From: Patescibacteria group bacterium UBA3527
Lineage (GTDB): Bacteria > Patescibacteriota > Minisyncoccia > Phycocordibacterales > UBA918
DNA length: 11,967 nucleotides
Direction: 5' to 3'
Assembly: GCA_002377025.1 (NCBI GenBank)
Contig: DFPA01000003.1
Location: 1 to 11,967, forward strand
A model generated the notes under the pieces. It was not told the DNA's origin, ran no database searches, and saw nothing but the letters and a program-made list of their open reading frames with translations. Positions 4,811-11,967 of the stretch are shown here, piece after piece. The translations under genes were made by a program, and so were the position numbers. The first letter of the stretch is position 1; each line of letters opens with the position of its first letter.

Positions 4811-7429
4811 TCAGAGAATCTTCCTAAGATACTGCCCGGTCAGAGAATCCTTGCTCCTTGCTACTTCCTCCGGAGTACCTTTGGCTACTATCTTGCCACC
4901 ATTGACGCCGCCTCTCGGGCCGATGTCAATGATATAGTCGGAGCTTTTGATGAGGTCGAGATTGTGTTCGATAACCATTACAGTGTTGCCTTTATTGACC
5001 AATTCCTGAAGAATTTCAATAAGTTTCTTCACATCATCATAATGCAATCCGATAGTTGGCTCATCCAGCAAGTAAATGGTTTTCTGAGTGTGTGGACGAT
5101 AGAGCTCAGAGGCGATCTTTACTCTTTGAGCCTCACCTCCCGAAAGAGTGGTGGCGCTCTGTCCCAATTCTAAGTATCCAAGACCTACTGAAATAAGCGA
5201 GTTGAGGCGCTCCGCGATAGCCGGTACGTCCTGGTAGAAGTCATAAGCTTCTTCTATTGTCATGTGGAGTACTTCATGAATATTCTTGCCTTTATACCGC
5301 ACCTCAAGTGTTTCTTTGGTAAATCTCTTACCGTCACATACATCACAGGTAACGTAAACGGTTGGCAAGAAATGCATTTCTACGGCAATAACCCCATTAC
5401 CTTGACAAGCTTCACATCGACCACCCTTTACATTGAAACTAAAGCGTCCCGGTTTCCATCCACGCGCTCTGGCTTCGGAAGTAGCAGCAAACAAGTCACG
5501 CATATGGGTAAAGGCACCAGTGTATGTAGCTGGATTGGAGCGAGGAGTACGTCCAATAGGCGATTGATCAATAAGAACGGTACGTCCCAGGTACTCAGTA
5601 CCGGTAATCGAAGCTATATTGAACGTCTTCGCTGTACGATACCTCTTTTCCAACTTCGCGAGTAAGTTACGGTGCAAAATCTCGTACATAAAGGTTGACT
5701 TCCCGCTACCCGATACACCGGTCACGGTAATCAAGCGACCGAGCGGAATGTCGACATTGAGATTTTTTATGTTAAATGCTTTTCCTCCTTTAATCTTGAT
5801 AGAACCCTTTTCACCGGTGCGTCTTTCCGGCACTTCAATTTCTTTTTCTTTGCGCAAATATGCGAGCGTAGATGAACCTGAATCGTTCTCCTTGTTCGAT
5901 AAAAGAGTTTCCAAGTAGTCTGAGACAACCACCTCGCCTCCATGTACGCCAGCACCGGGGCCAATGTCAATGAGATAGTCAGCAGCGAAGATGGTGTCCT
6001 CATCGTGTTCAACCACCACTATAGTATTTCCAAGATCACGAAGCTCTAAGAGAGTTTTTATTAGCCGCTCATTGTCGTGCTGGTGCAATCCGATAGTTGG
6101 CTCATCTAGGACATAGAGTGCACCGACAAGGCCGGAACCAAGCTGCGAGGCCAAACGGATGCGCTGAGCCTCTCCACCGGAAAGAGTGTTGGCCCGTCGA
6201 TCAAGCGTGAGATACTCAATGCCAACATTCTTCATAAAATGCAACCTCTCAATAATTTCGCGTAGAGCAGGCCAAGCAATTTCCTGTTGTTTATTTGTTA
6301 GCGCAAGCGAATCAACGAATTGTATCGCCTCATCAACTGTCATACTTGTGAAATCCACAATATTCTTACCCAAGGATTTGTTGTTACCTCCAAGATATAC
6401 ACGTAATGCTTCACGTCGCAGGCGCGATCCTTTACACATAGGGCACTCATCGGAGTTAAAAATACCTACCACTCCCAAGCCGTTACATTCCGGACAAGCT
6501 CCATAAGGTGAATTAAATGAAAAAAGTCGCGGCTCTACTTCAGGAAATGAAGAGCCATCCACCGGACAGATAAACTTAGCTGAAAGCATTCTCTCTCCTT
6601 GAGGTGTTTCCACTTTCACCAAACCATTTGCCTCATGCAAGGCTATCTCAATTGCTTCTGTGAGACGTTCTCTACTTCCTTTCTCGTCACTACTAAATTC
6701 ACTTATATATATTTCATCGACAAGCACGTCTATATCATGACGCTTAGTTTTGGTTAGGGTGATTTTCTCTCGGAGTTGTTTTGTCTCACCATCGATTTTT
6801 ACTGTTTCGAAACCTTTTCCCAACAAGTCGTAAAGTAATTGATAGTATTCACCCTTGCGACCTACTACCACCGGAGCGAAGATGGCAATTTTTCCTTTTG
6901 TCACTTCTATACCCATTACTTTTTCCTTTTTCGTCGAGTTCTTTACTTCATTGGACACAATCGAGTCAAGAATGATGTTCGCGATTTCGTCTTGTGAAAG
7001 CTTCTCAATCTTTACGTCTGTATCCAAACAATAGGGCTGTCCCACTCGAGCATAGAGAATTCGTAGATAGTCGTAGATTTCAGTAATCGTGGCTACTGTT
7101 GAGCGGGGATTTCTACTAGCTGATTTCTGATCTATAGAAATGGCAGGAGACAGTCCGGATATTTCATCAACATCCGGCTTCTGCATTTTATTGAGAAACT
7201 GTCGAGCATAGGCAGAAAGTGATTCTACGTAGCGACGTTGACCTTCAGCAAAAATTGTATCGAAGGCAAGTGACGATTTTCCACTGCCGGAAGGGCCGGA
7301 AATGACCACCATTTTGTTGCGTGGTAGTGAAACATCAATATTCTTTAGGTTGTGTGTACGAGCACCTTTGATGACAATTTTCTCTTCTTTATCGTCGTCC
7401 CAGCTTGTCTTGGTTTTTTTATTAGCCAT
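4811..7429 (-). CDS. uvrA: UvrA, excision-repair damage-sensing ATPase, 872 aa
   Basis: UvrA dimers scan DNA, bind distorted sites and load UvrB. Both ABC ATPase modules are complete: Walker A GPSGSGKS (45-52) and GVSGSGKS (571-578), signatures LSGGEAQR (416-423 and 762-769), Walker B LDEP (441-444 and 788-791). The second zinc module is intact (C672, C675, C695, C698). In the first, one ligand of the CxxC pair is Asp (C288, D291), with C312 and C315 kept; other UvrA proteins have His here, so this is a variant and not damage. At 872 residues it is shorter than the usual 940 or so. A promoter at 7442-7470, overlapping the end of uvrB, gives it an independent start with a leader of about 6 nt and no Shine-Dalgarno. 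uvrB ends 27 nt upstream. Its stop is TGA, clean in the standard code. Confidence 0.98.
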   Translation of the reverse strand: MANKKTKTSWDDDKEEKIVIKGARTHNLKNIDVSLPRNKMVVISGPSGSGKSSLAFDTIFAEGQRRYVESLSAYARQFLNKMQKPDVDEISGLSPAISIDQKSASRNPRSTVATITEIYDYLRILYARVGQPYCLDTDVKIEKLSQDEIANIILDSIVSNEVKNSTKKEKVMGIEVTKGKIAIFAPVVVGRKGEYYQLLYDLLGKGFETVKIDGETKQLREKITLTKTKRHDIDVLVDEIYISEFSSDEKGSRERLTEAIEIALHEANGLVKVETPQGERMLSAKFICPVDGSSFPEVEPRLFSFNSPYGACPECNGLGVVGIFNSDECPMCKGSRLRREALRVYLGGNNKSLGKNIVDFTSMTVDEAIQFVDSLALTNKQQEIAWPALREIIERLHFMKNVGIEYLTLDRRANTLSGGEAQRIRLASQLGSGLVGALYVLDEPTIGLHQHDNERLIKTLLELRDLGNTIVVVEHDEDTIFAADYLIDIGPGAGVHGGEVVVSDYLETLLSNKENDSGSSTLAYLRKEKEIEVPERRTGEKGSIKIKGGKAFNIKNLNVDIPLGRLITVTGVSGSGKSTFMYEILHRNLLAKLEKRYRTAKTFNIASITGTEYLGRTVLIDQSPIGRTPRSNPATYTGAFTHMRDLFAATSEARARGWKPGRFSFNVKGGRCEACQGNGVIAVEMHFLPTVYVTCDVCDGKRFTKETLEVRYKGKNIHEVLHMTIEEAYDFYQDVPAIAERLNSLISVGLGYLELGQSATTLSGGEAQRVKIASELYRPHTQKTIYLLDEPTIGLHYDDVKKLIEILQELVNKGNTVMVIEHNLDLIKSSDYIIDIGPRGGVNGGKIVAKGTPEEVARSKDSLTGQYLRKIL

Positions 7430-7441
7430 AATGACTATGCG

Positions 7442-7470
7442 AGTATAGCCGACACTCTACAAAGACTCAA
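7442..7470 (-). promoter_or_regulatory. Promoter of uvrA inside the 3' end of uvrB
   Basis: TTGAGT (7470-7465), exactly 17 nt, TATACT (7447-7442) on the minus strand. The -10 ends 12 nt before ATG 7429, so the leader would be about 6 nt. The -35 lies within the last codons of uvrB. Confidence 0.6.
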
Positions 7471-9460
7471 GGTATTTTATTTCATCACGAATAATGGCGG
7501 CGCTTTCAAAGTCAAGGATAGCTACAGCTTCTTCCATTTGCCTACGCTTCTCCTTCAAAGTTTTCTTTGGACTTTTCTTATATAGCTCTACATCGACCTT
7601 GAGAAGTGTATCTACCGCCACATCATGATCCGTGCGTAGTTGGTCAGCTATGGACTTAATCTCTTTGGAGATAGTTTGCGGCGTGATGCCATGTTTTTCA
7701 TTGTATGCAATCTGTTTCTCGCGCCGCCTATTTGTCTCGGTTACTGCTTCATTGAGTGAATTTGTCATTTCATCAGCATACAGCACTACCCGGCCGTTCA
7801 CGTTACGTGCCGCTCTGCCTATAGTCTGAATGAGTGCGGTTTCGCTACGAAGAAAACCCTCTTTATCCGCATCAAGAATAGCGACCAGTTCTACCTCAGG
7901 CAAGTCCAAGCCTTCCCGCAAAAGGTTTACTCCTACCAGGCAGTCGAATTTTCCCTTTCTGAAGTCTGTAAGTATCTCAATGCGTTCCAAAGTATCTACG
8001 TCGCTATGAATATATTTACTGCTTATTTTCCTATCCTCTAAAAAGTCAGCTAGGTCTTCGGCCATTTGCTTGGTAAGTGTGGTAACCAGCACCCTGGCTC
8101 CATCTTTGATAGTCTTTTCCGCCTCAGTAATGAAGTTCTTAATCTGCCCTTCGTAACTACCTTTCTCTGTTACGGGCCGAATGTCAATCATTGGATCAAC
8201 CAGACCTGTCGGACGAACCACTTGCTCTACTATTTTTTCTGAGCGTTCTTTCTCGTATCTACCCGGCGTAGCTGTTGTGTAAATTCTTTGTCCAAGTTCT
8301 TTTTCTATCTCTTCAAACTTCAGGGGACGGTTATCTATTGCACTGGGAAGACGAAATCCATGTTCTACCAATGTATCTTTGCGGGATCTGTCTCCCGCAT
8401 ACATACCTCCGAGCTGAGGGATGGTTACGTGCGATTCATCGATAATGGTAAGGAAGTCAGGAGTACCATCTGACTTGTGTGGAAAATAAGATAACAGTGT
8501 GAAGGGTGGCTCTCCTTCCTTACGCCTATCAAAGTGTCGGGAATAGTTCTCAATGCCGTTGCAATAGCCAATTTCACGCATTAAGGCGAGATCATTTTGT
8601 GTCCTTCGCTTTAGCCTCTCTGCTTCTAGTATTTTCCCTTCACGCTTAAATTTAGCGAGCTGTTTTTTTAGTTCATTATTGATTTCCTCAATTGCTTCCA
8701 GTCTCTCTTTCTCTGGAGTCACAAAATGCTTAGTGGGAAACAACGCCCATTCTGATATATCTTCTACAATACTACGTGTAATGGCATCAATTTTTGTAAT
8801 AGAACCTACCCCATTTTCGGAGAAATCCACTCTGTAAATCATCCGTTCGCTAGTAGGCATTACCTCTACCTTATTACCCACCGAGCGAAATGTCCCGGGG
8901 ATAAGATCTGCATTGGTGCGCTCAAAATACATCTCGACAAGCTCTCGTATAAACTCCCCTCGCGTCAGAGAGTCTCCGACACGAATGTCTCTTTGCACAC
9001 GCTTGTATTCGACTGGAGAACCCAAACCGTATATACAAGAAACTGACGCCACTATAATCACATCGCTGCGAGTGAGAAGTGCTTCGGTGGAAGCATGACG
9101 TAATCTGTCTATCTCTTCGTTTATCTGCGCCTCTTTTTCTATATATGTATCACTGGTGGGCATATAGGCTTCAGGTTGATAGTAGTCGTAGTAAGAAACA
9201 AAGTAATGCACTGCGTTATTTGGAAAGAAATCTTTGTATTCTTGTGCCAACTGAGCCGCAAGGGTTTTATTGTGAGCAATCACCAAGGTTGGCTTCTGTA
9301 TTTTTTCTATTACATTGGCACAGGTAAATGTTTTACCGCTTCCGGTCACACCAAACAATGTCTGATGCTTCAGACCTTTATCTATACCTTCCGACAGCTC
9401 TTTAATAGCAATCGGTTGATCACCGGCCGGAACTTTCTCTGTCTCAATCTTAAAATTCAC
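7457..9460 (-). CDS. uvrB: UvrB, excision-repair DNA helicase-like damage verifier, 667 aa
   Basis: UvrB receives DNA from UvrA, inserts a beta-hairpin between strands to verify damage, and recruits UvrC. Visible from GTG 9460 are Walker A GVTGSGKT (37-44), the beta-hairpin YYDYYQPEAY (90-99), DESH (341-344), the C-terminal helicase motif around VGVNLLREGLDLPEVELVA, QTIGRAAR, and a C-terminal UVR motif that contacts the UVR motif of UvrC. Length is normal. The frame extends 16 codons to ATG 9508, but I choose GTG 9460. Family members begin at NFK(L/I)...P.GDQP, the upstream 16 residues look unrelated, and a promoter overlaps them whose -10 ends 6 nt before the GTG, predicting a leaderless mRNA. 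If 9508 were right, that -10 would be inside the coding region. tgt and a REP transposase lie upstream. Confidence 0.95.
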   Translation of the reverse strand: MNFKIETEKVPAGDQPIAIKELSEGIDKGLKHQTLFGVTGSGKTFTCANVIEKIQKPTLVIAHNKTLAAQLAQEYKDFFPNNAVHYFVSYYDYYQPEAYMPTSDTYIEKEAQINEEIDRLRHASTEALLTRSDVIIVASVSCIYGLGSPVEYKRVQRDIRVGDSLTRGEFIRELVEMYFERTNADLIPGTFRSVGNKVEVMPTSERMIYRVDFSENGVGSITKIDAITRSIVEDISEWALFPTKHFVTPEKERLEAIEEINNELKKQLAKFKREGKILEAERLKRRTQNDLALMREIGYCNGIENYSRHFDRRKEGEPPFTLLSYFPHKSDGTPDFLTIIDESHVTIPQLGGMYAGDRSRKDTLVEHGFRLPSAIDNRPLKFEEIEKELGQRIYTTATPGRYEKERSEKIVEQVVRPTGLVDPMIDIRPVTEKGSYEGQIKNFITEAEKTIKDGARVLVTTLTKQMAEDLADFLEDRKISSKYIHSDVDTLERIEILTDFRKGKFDCLVGVNLLREGLDLPEVELVAILDADKEGFLRSETALIQTIGRAARNVNGRVVLYADEMTNSLNEAVTETNRRREKQIAYNEKHGITPQTISKEIKSIADQLRTDHDVAVDTLLKVDVELYKKSPKKTLKEKRRQMEEAVAILDFESAAIIRDEIKYLESL

Positions 9461-9466
9461 TTTTCG

Positions 9467-9495
9467 AGTATAACTTGTAGCATTAGAATCGTAAA
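9467..9495 (-). promoter_or_regulatory. Promoter of uvrB, leaderless start
   Basis: TTTACG (9495-9490), 17 nt, TATACT (9472-9467) on the minus strand, then 6 nt to GTG 9460. With standard geometry +1 falls on the G of the start codon. The -10 is 5 of 6 and the -35 is 4 of 6 to consensus. Confidence 0.5.
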
Positions 9496-9549
9496 TCACT
9501 ACCACCATTCACTACTACTATCTCTCTATCACCCCAACAAACACAAGCA

Positions 9550-9570
9550 GTTCGAGGTCTTTCCTCGAAC
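9550..9570 (+). repeat. REP-like hairpin copy 1
   Basis: Perfect 8-bp stem with loop TCTTT. It lies 90 bp upstream of the uvrB GTG in the shared upstream region of uvrB and the transposase. Pairing does not extend beyond 8 bp. Confidence 0.85.
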
Positions 9571-9596
9571 CTACTAATCTACACCCCTGTTTAAAA

Positions 9597-9617
9597 GTTC
9601 GAGGTCTTTCCTCGAAC
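9597..9617 (+). repeat. REP-like hairpin copy 2
   Basis: Identical to copy 1, same orientation. The stem extends to 10 bp (9595-9619, outer AA/TT). It ends 18 nt before the transposase ATG, close to the TATGAT that may be its -10. Confidence 0.85.
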
Positions 9618-9635
9618 TTGTGTATGATTATAAAC

Positions 9636-10220
9636 ATGCCATCGAGACTTGTACCTTTTGCTCCAGGAGAGCACTATCATTGTTTTAACCGTGGAGTTGA
9701 TAAACGTACTATTTTTATTGATAAGCAGGACTATGTATATTTTCAAAGATTATTACATAGTCTGAATACCAGTGAAGTACTTGGCAAACTTAGACTACAG
9801 GAAAGTCGAGAACCTGTTGACCCACCCGTGTCTATTTTAAGTTATTGCCTGCTACCAAACCATTTTCACTTGCTACTGCGTAGTAATGTAGACTCGGGTA
9901 TCTCTAAGTTTTTACAGAGAGTGGCTGGGGGCTATACGATGTACTTCAACAATAAATATCAGAGATCTGGTTCGCTATTTCAGGGAAAGTTCAAGTCACA
10001 TCACATTGACAGTGACCAAGATTTAAAGCAAGTGCTTGCCTACGTCTATCGCAACAATTTAGTACACGACATAGAGGACTCAGAGTTATTTCGTAATAGT
10101 ATAGACACTGCAGACGACCTAGTTCGAGGTCTTTCCTCGAACTTTCTTGATGCTGAGAGTGTAGAAATCGTTGAGATTATTAAAGAAATGCGCAGTTCGA
10201 GGAAAGACCTCGAACTTTAG
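9636..10220 (+). CDS. REP-associated tyrosine transposase (RAYT, Y1/HUH, IS200-like), 194 aa
   Basis: This family nicks single-stranded DNA at hairpin repeats, forming a phosphotyrosine bond. The core is clear: N-terminal GEHYHCFNRGVDKR (11-24), the metal-binding HUH motif in LLPNHFHLLL (H76 and H78), and the block GGYTMYFNNKYQRSGSLFQGKFKS (98-121) in which Y100 is the likely nucleophile, then LAYVYRNNLV. ATG 9636 is preferred over ATG 9624 or the TTG at 9618 because MPSR...PGxxYH is the usual start. No Shine-Dalgarno is seen; TATGAT ends 7 nt before the ATG. The tail after about residue 145 is not family-like and includes two repeat copies in frame (163-169 and 187-193), so the original C-terminus may have been replaced by repeat DNA. 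It converges on tgt, with 11 bp between stop codons. The catalytic core looks intact, so activity is possible. Confidence 0.9.
   Translation: MPSRLVPFAPGEHYHCFNRGVDKRTIFIDKQDYVYFQRLLHSLNTSEVLGKLRLQESREPVDPPVSILSYCLLPNHFHLLLRSNVDSGISKFLQRVAGGYTMYFNNKYQRSGSLFQGKFKSHHIDSDQDLKQVLAYVYRNNLVHDIEDSELFRNSIDTADDLVRGLSSNFLDAESVEIVEIIKEMRSSRKDLEL
10122..10142 (+). repeat. REP-like hairpin copy 3, inside the transposase reading frame
   Basis: Identical to copies 1 and 2, same orientation. It is translated in frame as VRGLSSN (residues 163-169) and the stem extends to 9 bp. Together with inverted copy 4, 52 bp away, it forms a larger inverted repeat, as in paired REP clusters. Confidence 0.85.
10195..10215 (-). 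repeat. REP-like hairpin copy 4, inverted, at the transposase stop
   Basis: Exact reverse complement of copies 1-3 (loop reads AAAGA on plus). It is translated as the last residues SSRKDLE before L and TAG. It is followed by TTT and, 9 nt later, six T, so it may also serve as a transcription terminator of the transposase gene. Confidence 0.85.
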
Positions 10221-10231
10221 GGTAACGTTTT

Positions 10232-11446
10232 TTACTCAGTCAGTAGTACTGCTCTGACCTTTTTAGTGTAGTTCACAATCGTCCAAAGATTATGAAGAGA
10301 GGCGAGATGAGCACCGAGCATTTCCTTAGCACGAAAAAGATGAGCTAGATAAGCTTTTGTGTACATATTGCCAATTGGACTCTCACTGTTGTCGAGGGAG
10401 CTGAAATCGCGCATAAATTTACTGTTCAAAAGATTTATCTTCTTGTAGAGTGGAAGTGCGAAATCATTCAATTCTCCTGTTTCGACATAAATTGTTCCTG
10501 TTCTGCCCAGGCGCGTTGGCGCTACACAATCGAAAGTATCGCAACCATTTAATACTCCCGCCAAAATATCTTCTGGCTCTCCAATACCAAGCAGATGCCG
10601 AGGCTTTTCCTCCGGAAGAATTTCATTCACCACCTTTAGTGACTCACCTAAGTCTGCCTTTGAAAACGACCCACCAATACCAAAACCATCAAAGTCCATT
10701 CCTGAAAGTATCTTGGCGCTTTCTCGGCGCAGATCTAGGTACCTGCCGCCTTGCACTACCCCATACAAGCCTTGCTTTTTTAGGGCTTCATAATTGTTTT
10801 TATGTGTCATGACTGATCGCTTAGCCCAACGATGTGTTCTCTCCATTGCTTCCTTTTGGTACTCATAGTCGGCTGTAGGACTGGTACACTCATCAAAAGC
10901 AATGATTATATCTGCACCAATGTGATGTTGTATTTCTATCGAACGCTCAGGAGTAAAGCGATGCATTGAGCCATCTAAGTGAGAGGTGAACGTTACGCCG
11001 TCTTCATCGATAACACAAAGTTTGCCATGTTCTGTGGCCAACTCCTTGCTATAGATATTCAACCCTGCACCCTCCTCACGTACTTGACCTTGAGCAAACT
11101 TGGTAACACCTTTACCAAAGGCGGCCCCTAAACTAAACACTTGAAAACCGCCACTGTCCGTCATTGTCGGCATATTCCACTTCGAAAACTCATGAAGACC
11201 ACCTGCTTCTTTCAGAATTTCTGAACCCGGTTGCAGAAAAAGATGGTAGGTGTTGGCAAGGGCGATTTGATTGCCGACATACTTCTCCAAGTCATCCGGT
11301 TTAATACCTTTGACTGTACCTTTAGTACCTACCACCACAAACGCCGGTGTTTCTACCTTGCCATGTGGTGTATGGATAATGCCGGCTCTTCCCAGAGAAT
11401 CTTTGCACCTTTGCTCTATTTCAAAGTGAACTGGGCGAACATTCAT
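10232..11446 (-). CDS. tgt: tRNA-guanine transglycosylase (Tgt) lacking the zinc cysteines, 404 aa
   Basis: Tgt exchanges G34 of GUN-anticodon tRNAs (Asp, Asn, His, Tyr) for the queuosine precursor preQ1. Active-site elements are present: D97 in TDSGGFQVFSL, D185 in FDECTSP, Q232 in VVQGG, FGIGGSF (255-261) and the nucleophile D306 in FDCVAPTR. Two features are odd. The CxCxxC zinc ligands, expected where LDNSESPIGN lies (351-360), are all replaced, while the following YTKAYLAHL and the fourth ligand region H385 (LHNL) remain. There is also an insertion: 43 residues (107-149) stand where the E. coli protein has 9, between FSL and GVTF. The C-terminus is about 20 residues shorter than in E. 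coli. No other queuosine gene is in the window. The start ATG overlaps the FKBP stop (TAATG), indicating translational coupling. Confidence 0.95.
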   Translation of the reverse strand: MNVRPVHFEIEQRCKDSLGRAGIIHTPHGKVETPAFVVVGTKGTVKGIKPDDLEKYVGNQIALANTYHLFLQPGSEILKEAGGLHEFSKWNMPTMTDSGGFQVFSLGAAFGKGVTKFAQGQVREEGAGLNIYSKELATEHGKLCVIDEDGVTFTSHLDGSMHRFTPERSIEIQHHIGADIIIAFDECTSPTADYEYQKEAMERTHRWAKRSVMTHKNNYEALKKQGLYGVVQGGRYLDLRRESAKILSGMDFDGFGIGGSFSKADLGESLKVVNEILPEEKPRHLLGIGEPEDILAGVLNGCDTFDCVAPTRLGRTGTIYVETGELNDFALPLYKKINLLNSKFMRDFSSLDNSESPIGNMYTKAYLAHLFRAKEMLGAHLASLHNLWTIVNYTKKVRAVLLTE

Positions 11447-11967
11447 TACTCAATTGACAATAGCTCTATTGTGAACACTAGGTTTGAGCCTCCTGGGATT
11501 GGACCAACATCTCTACTACCGTAGCCCTTACTTGGTGGAATAACAAGAATTCTTTCTCCACCTACTTTCATGCCGAGAATACCTTCTTCCCAACCTTCGA
11601 TAACCTTGCCAGCTCCCACCTTGAAAGAAAACGGCTCACCTTTTTGATAAGAATTATCAAACTGTTGCCCGTTAGGTAATGAACCGGTGTAGTGGACTGT
11701 AACTGTGTCACCCTCCTGCACTCCATCTCCAACACCGTATACAACATCATCGATTACCAACTTCTGCAGCTTTCCTCCACTAAATGCAGACTCCAGAGCT
11801 GTAGCTGCTGCTGCCGCTTGGTTTTCACTATCATCAACCATGACAGTGCCGGCTTCGTCATTGATTAAAAGACTGGAGGTTTGATCCACTCTAACAAACC
11901 AGAGTGCTACTACTAAAATACCGATACAAATGGCGATACCTATTATCTCTACTTGGTTAAATTTCAT
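11446..11967 (-). CDS. Membrane-anchored FKBP-type peptidyl-prolyl isomerase, 173 aa
   Basis: FKBPs isomerise Xaa-Pro bonds and help fold proteins. Residues 6-25 form one hydrophobic segment after MKFNQ, a signal anchor with no lipobox, so the enzyme domain should face outside the cytoplasmic membrane. A polar and Ala-rich linker (about 30-70) leads to the FKBP domain (about 84-173) with its pocket residues: Y93 in VHYTG, F103-D104 in QFDNS, V122-I123 and W126 in VIEGWEEG, Y149 in GYG, F165 in LVFTIEL. The gene ends on the start codon of tgt, sharing one base, so the two are one operon. The ATG lies at the very last base of the window. Because the anchor looks complete I take it as the true start, but its promoter and any upstream extension are out of view. 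Confidence 0.93.
   Translation of the reverse strand: MKFNQVEIIGIAICIGILVVALWFVRVDQTSSLLINDEAGTVMVDDSENQAAAAATALESAFSGGKLQKLVIDDVVYGVGDGVQEGDTVTVHYTGSLPNGQQFDNSYQKGEPFSFKVGAGKVIEGWEEGILGMKVGGERILVIPPSKGYGSRDVGPIPGGSNLVFTIELLSIE

Larger units (their letters stand above)
9550..10220 (+). mobile_element. REP/RAYT unit: HUH transposase gene with four identical hairpin repeats
   Basis: One Y1-type transposase gene is surrounded and invaded by four perfect copies of a 21-bp palindrome (arms GTTCGAGG and CCTCGAAC, loop TCTTT). Copies 1 and 2 are upstream, copy 3 is inside the 3' coding region, all in one orientation. Copy 4, at the stop codon, is inverted, giving the pattern forward, forward, gene, forward, reverse. 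RAYT families are known to be tied to REP palindromes next to their genes. The unit is on the plus strand between the minus-strand genes tgt and uvrB, consistent with a later insertion. Ends and target site are not defined; no flanking duplication is seen or expected. Confidence 0.75.

Noticed and set aside
1999..4813. Recoding of UGA as glycine (genetic code 25)
   Set aside because: TGA ends the SPFH, 79-aa and uvrA genes at sensible lengths, with a terminator or further genes following.
9461..9508. UvrB start at ATG 9508
   Set aside because: It would add 16 residues not typical of UvrB, and a -10 box with correct leaderless spacing precedes GTG 9460. It cannot be fully excluded.
9550..10215. 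CRISPR array
   Set aside because: The four repeats are unevenly spaced, one is inverted and two are inside a coding region; no cas gene is present.

Overview
The window looks like a piece of a chromosome from a host-dependent, ultra-small bacterium of the Patescibacteria/CPR type, probably Parcubacteria-like. This is inference. It rests on streamlined core proteins that have lost domains or metal ligands usual elsewhere (UvrC without Fe-S cysteines or a C-terminal HhH domain, Tgt without its zinc cysteines), on genes starting right after a -10 box with no Shine-Dalgarno, and on small genes of unknown family. TGA ends several genes cleanly, so the UGA-to-Gly code 25 of some CPR lineages is not in use. 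No taxonomic marker is present to prove the assignment.

Layout. 37-110 is a tRNA-Ala(UGC), followed by a strong hairpin. At 93-313 the 3' end of this tRNA is repeated exactly (21 bp) 200 bp downstream, with a third partial inverted copy between, which resembles an integration scar. 559-2001 (+) encodes a 480-residue SPFH/band-7 membrane protein with its own promoter, Shine-Dalgarno and terminator; its GC content is far above that of every neighbour. From about 2057 to the window end almost everything is on the minus strand.

In transcription order on the minus strand: an FKBP-type peptidyl-prolyl isomerase with a membrane anchor (11967-11446), overlapping tgt (11446-10232); then, after an interruption, uvrB (9460-7457), uvrA (7429-4811), a 79-residue unknown protein (4642-4403), uvrC (4345-3119), a divergent ATP-grasp ligase of the D-Ala-D-Ala ligase family (3098-2160) and a 30-residue putative membrane peptide (2149-2057). 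The three Uvr proteins form the complete nucleotide-excision repair damage-recognition and incision set: UvrA finds damage, UvrB verifies it, UvrC cuts on both sides. Although adjacent, the genes appear to be separately initiated: -10 boxes lie 6 nt before uvrB, 12 nt before uvrA, 9 nt before uvrC and 6 nt before the ligase, which predicts leaderless or nearly leaderless mRNAs.

Between tgt and uvrB sits an insertion on the opposite strand (9550-10220): a REP-associated HUH/Y1 transposase (RAYT) with four perfect copies of one 21-bp hairpin. Two lie upstream and two, in opposite orientation to each other, lie inside the 3' end of its own reading frame. This self-contained REP/RAYT unit is the most unusual structure in the window.
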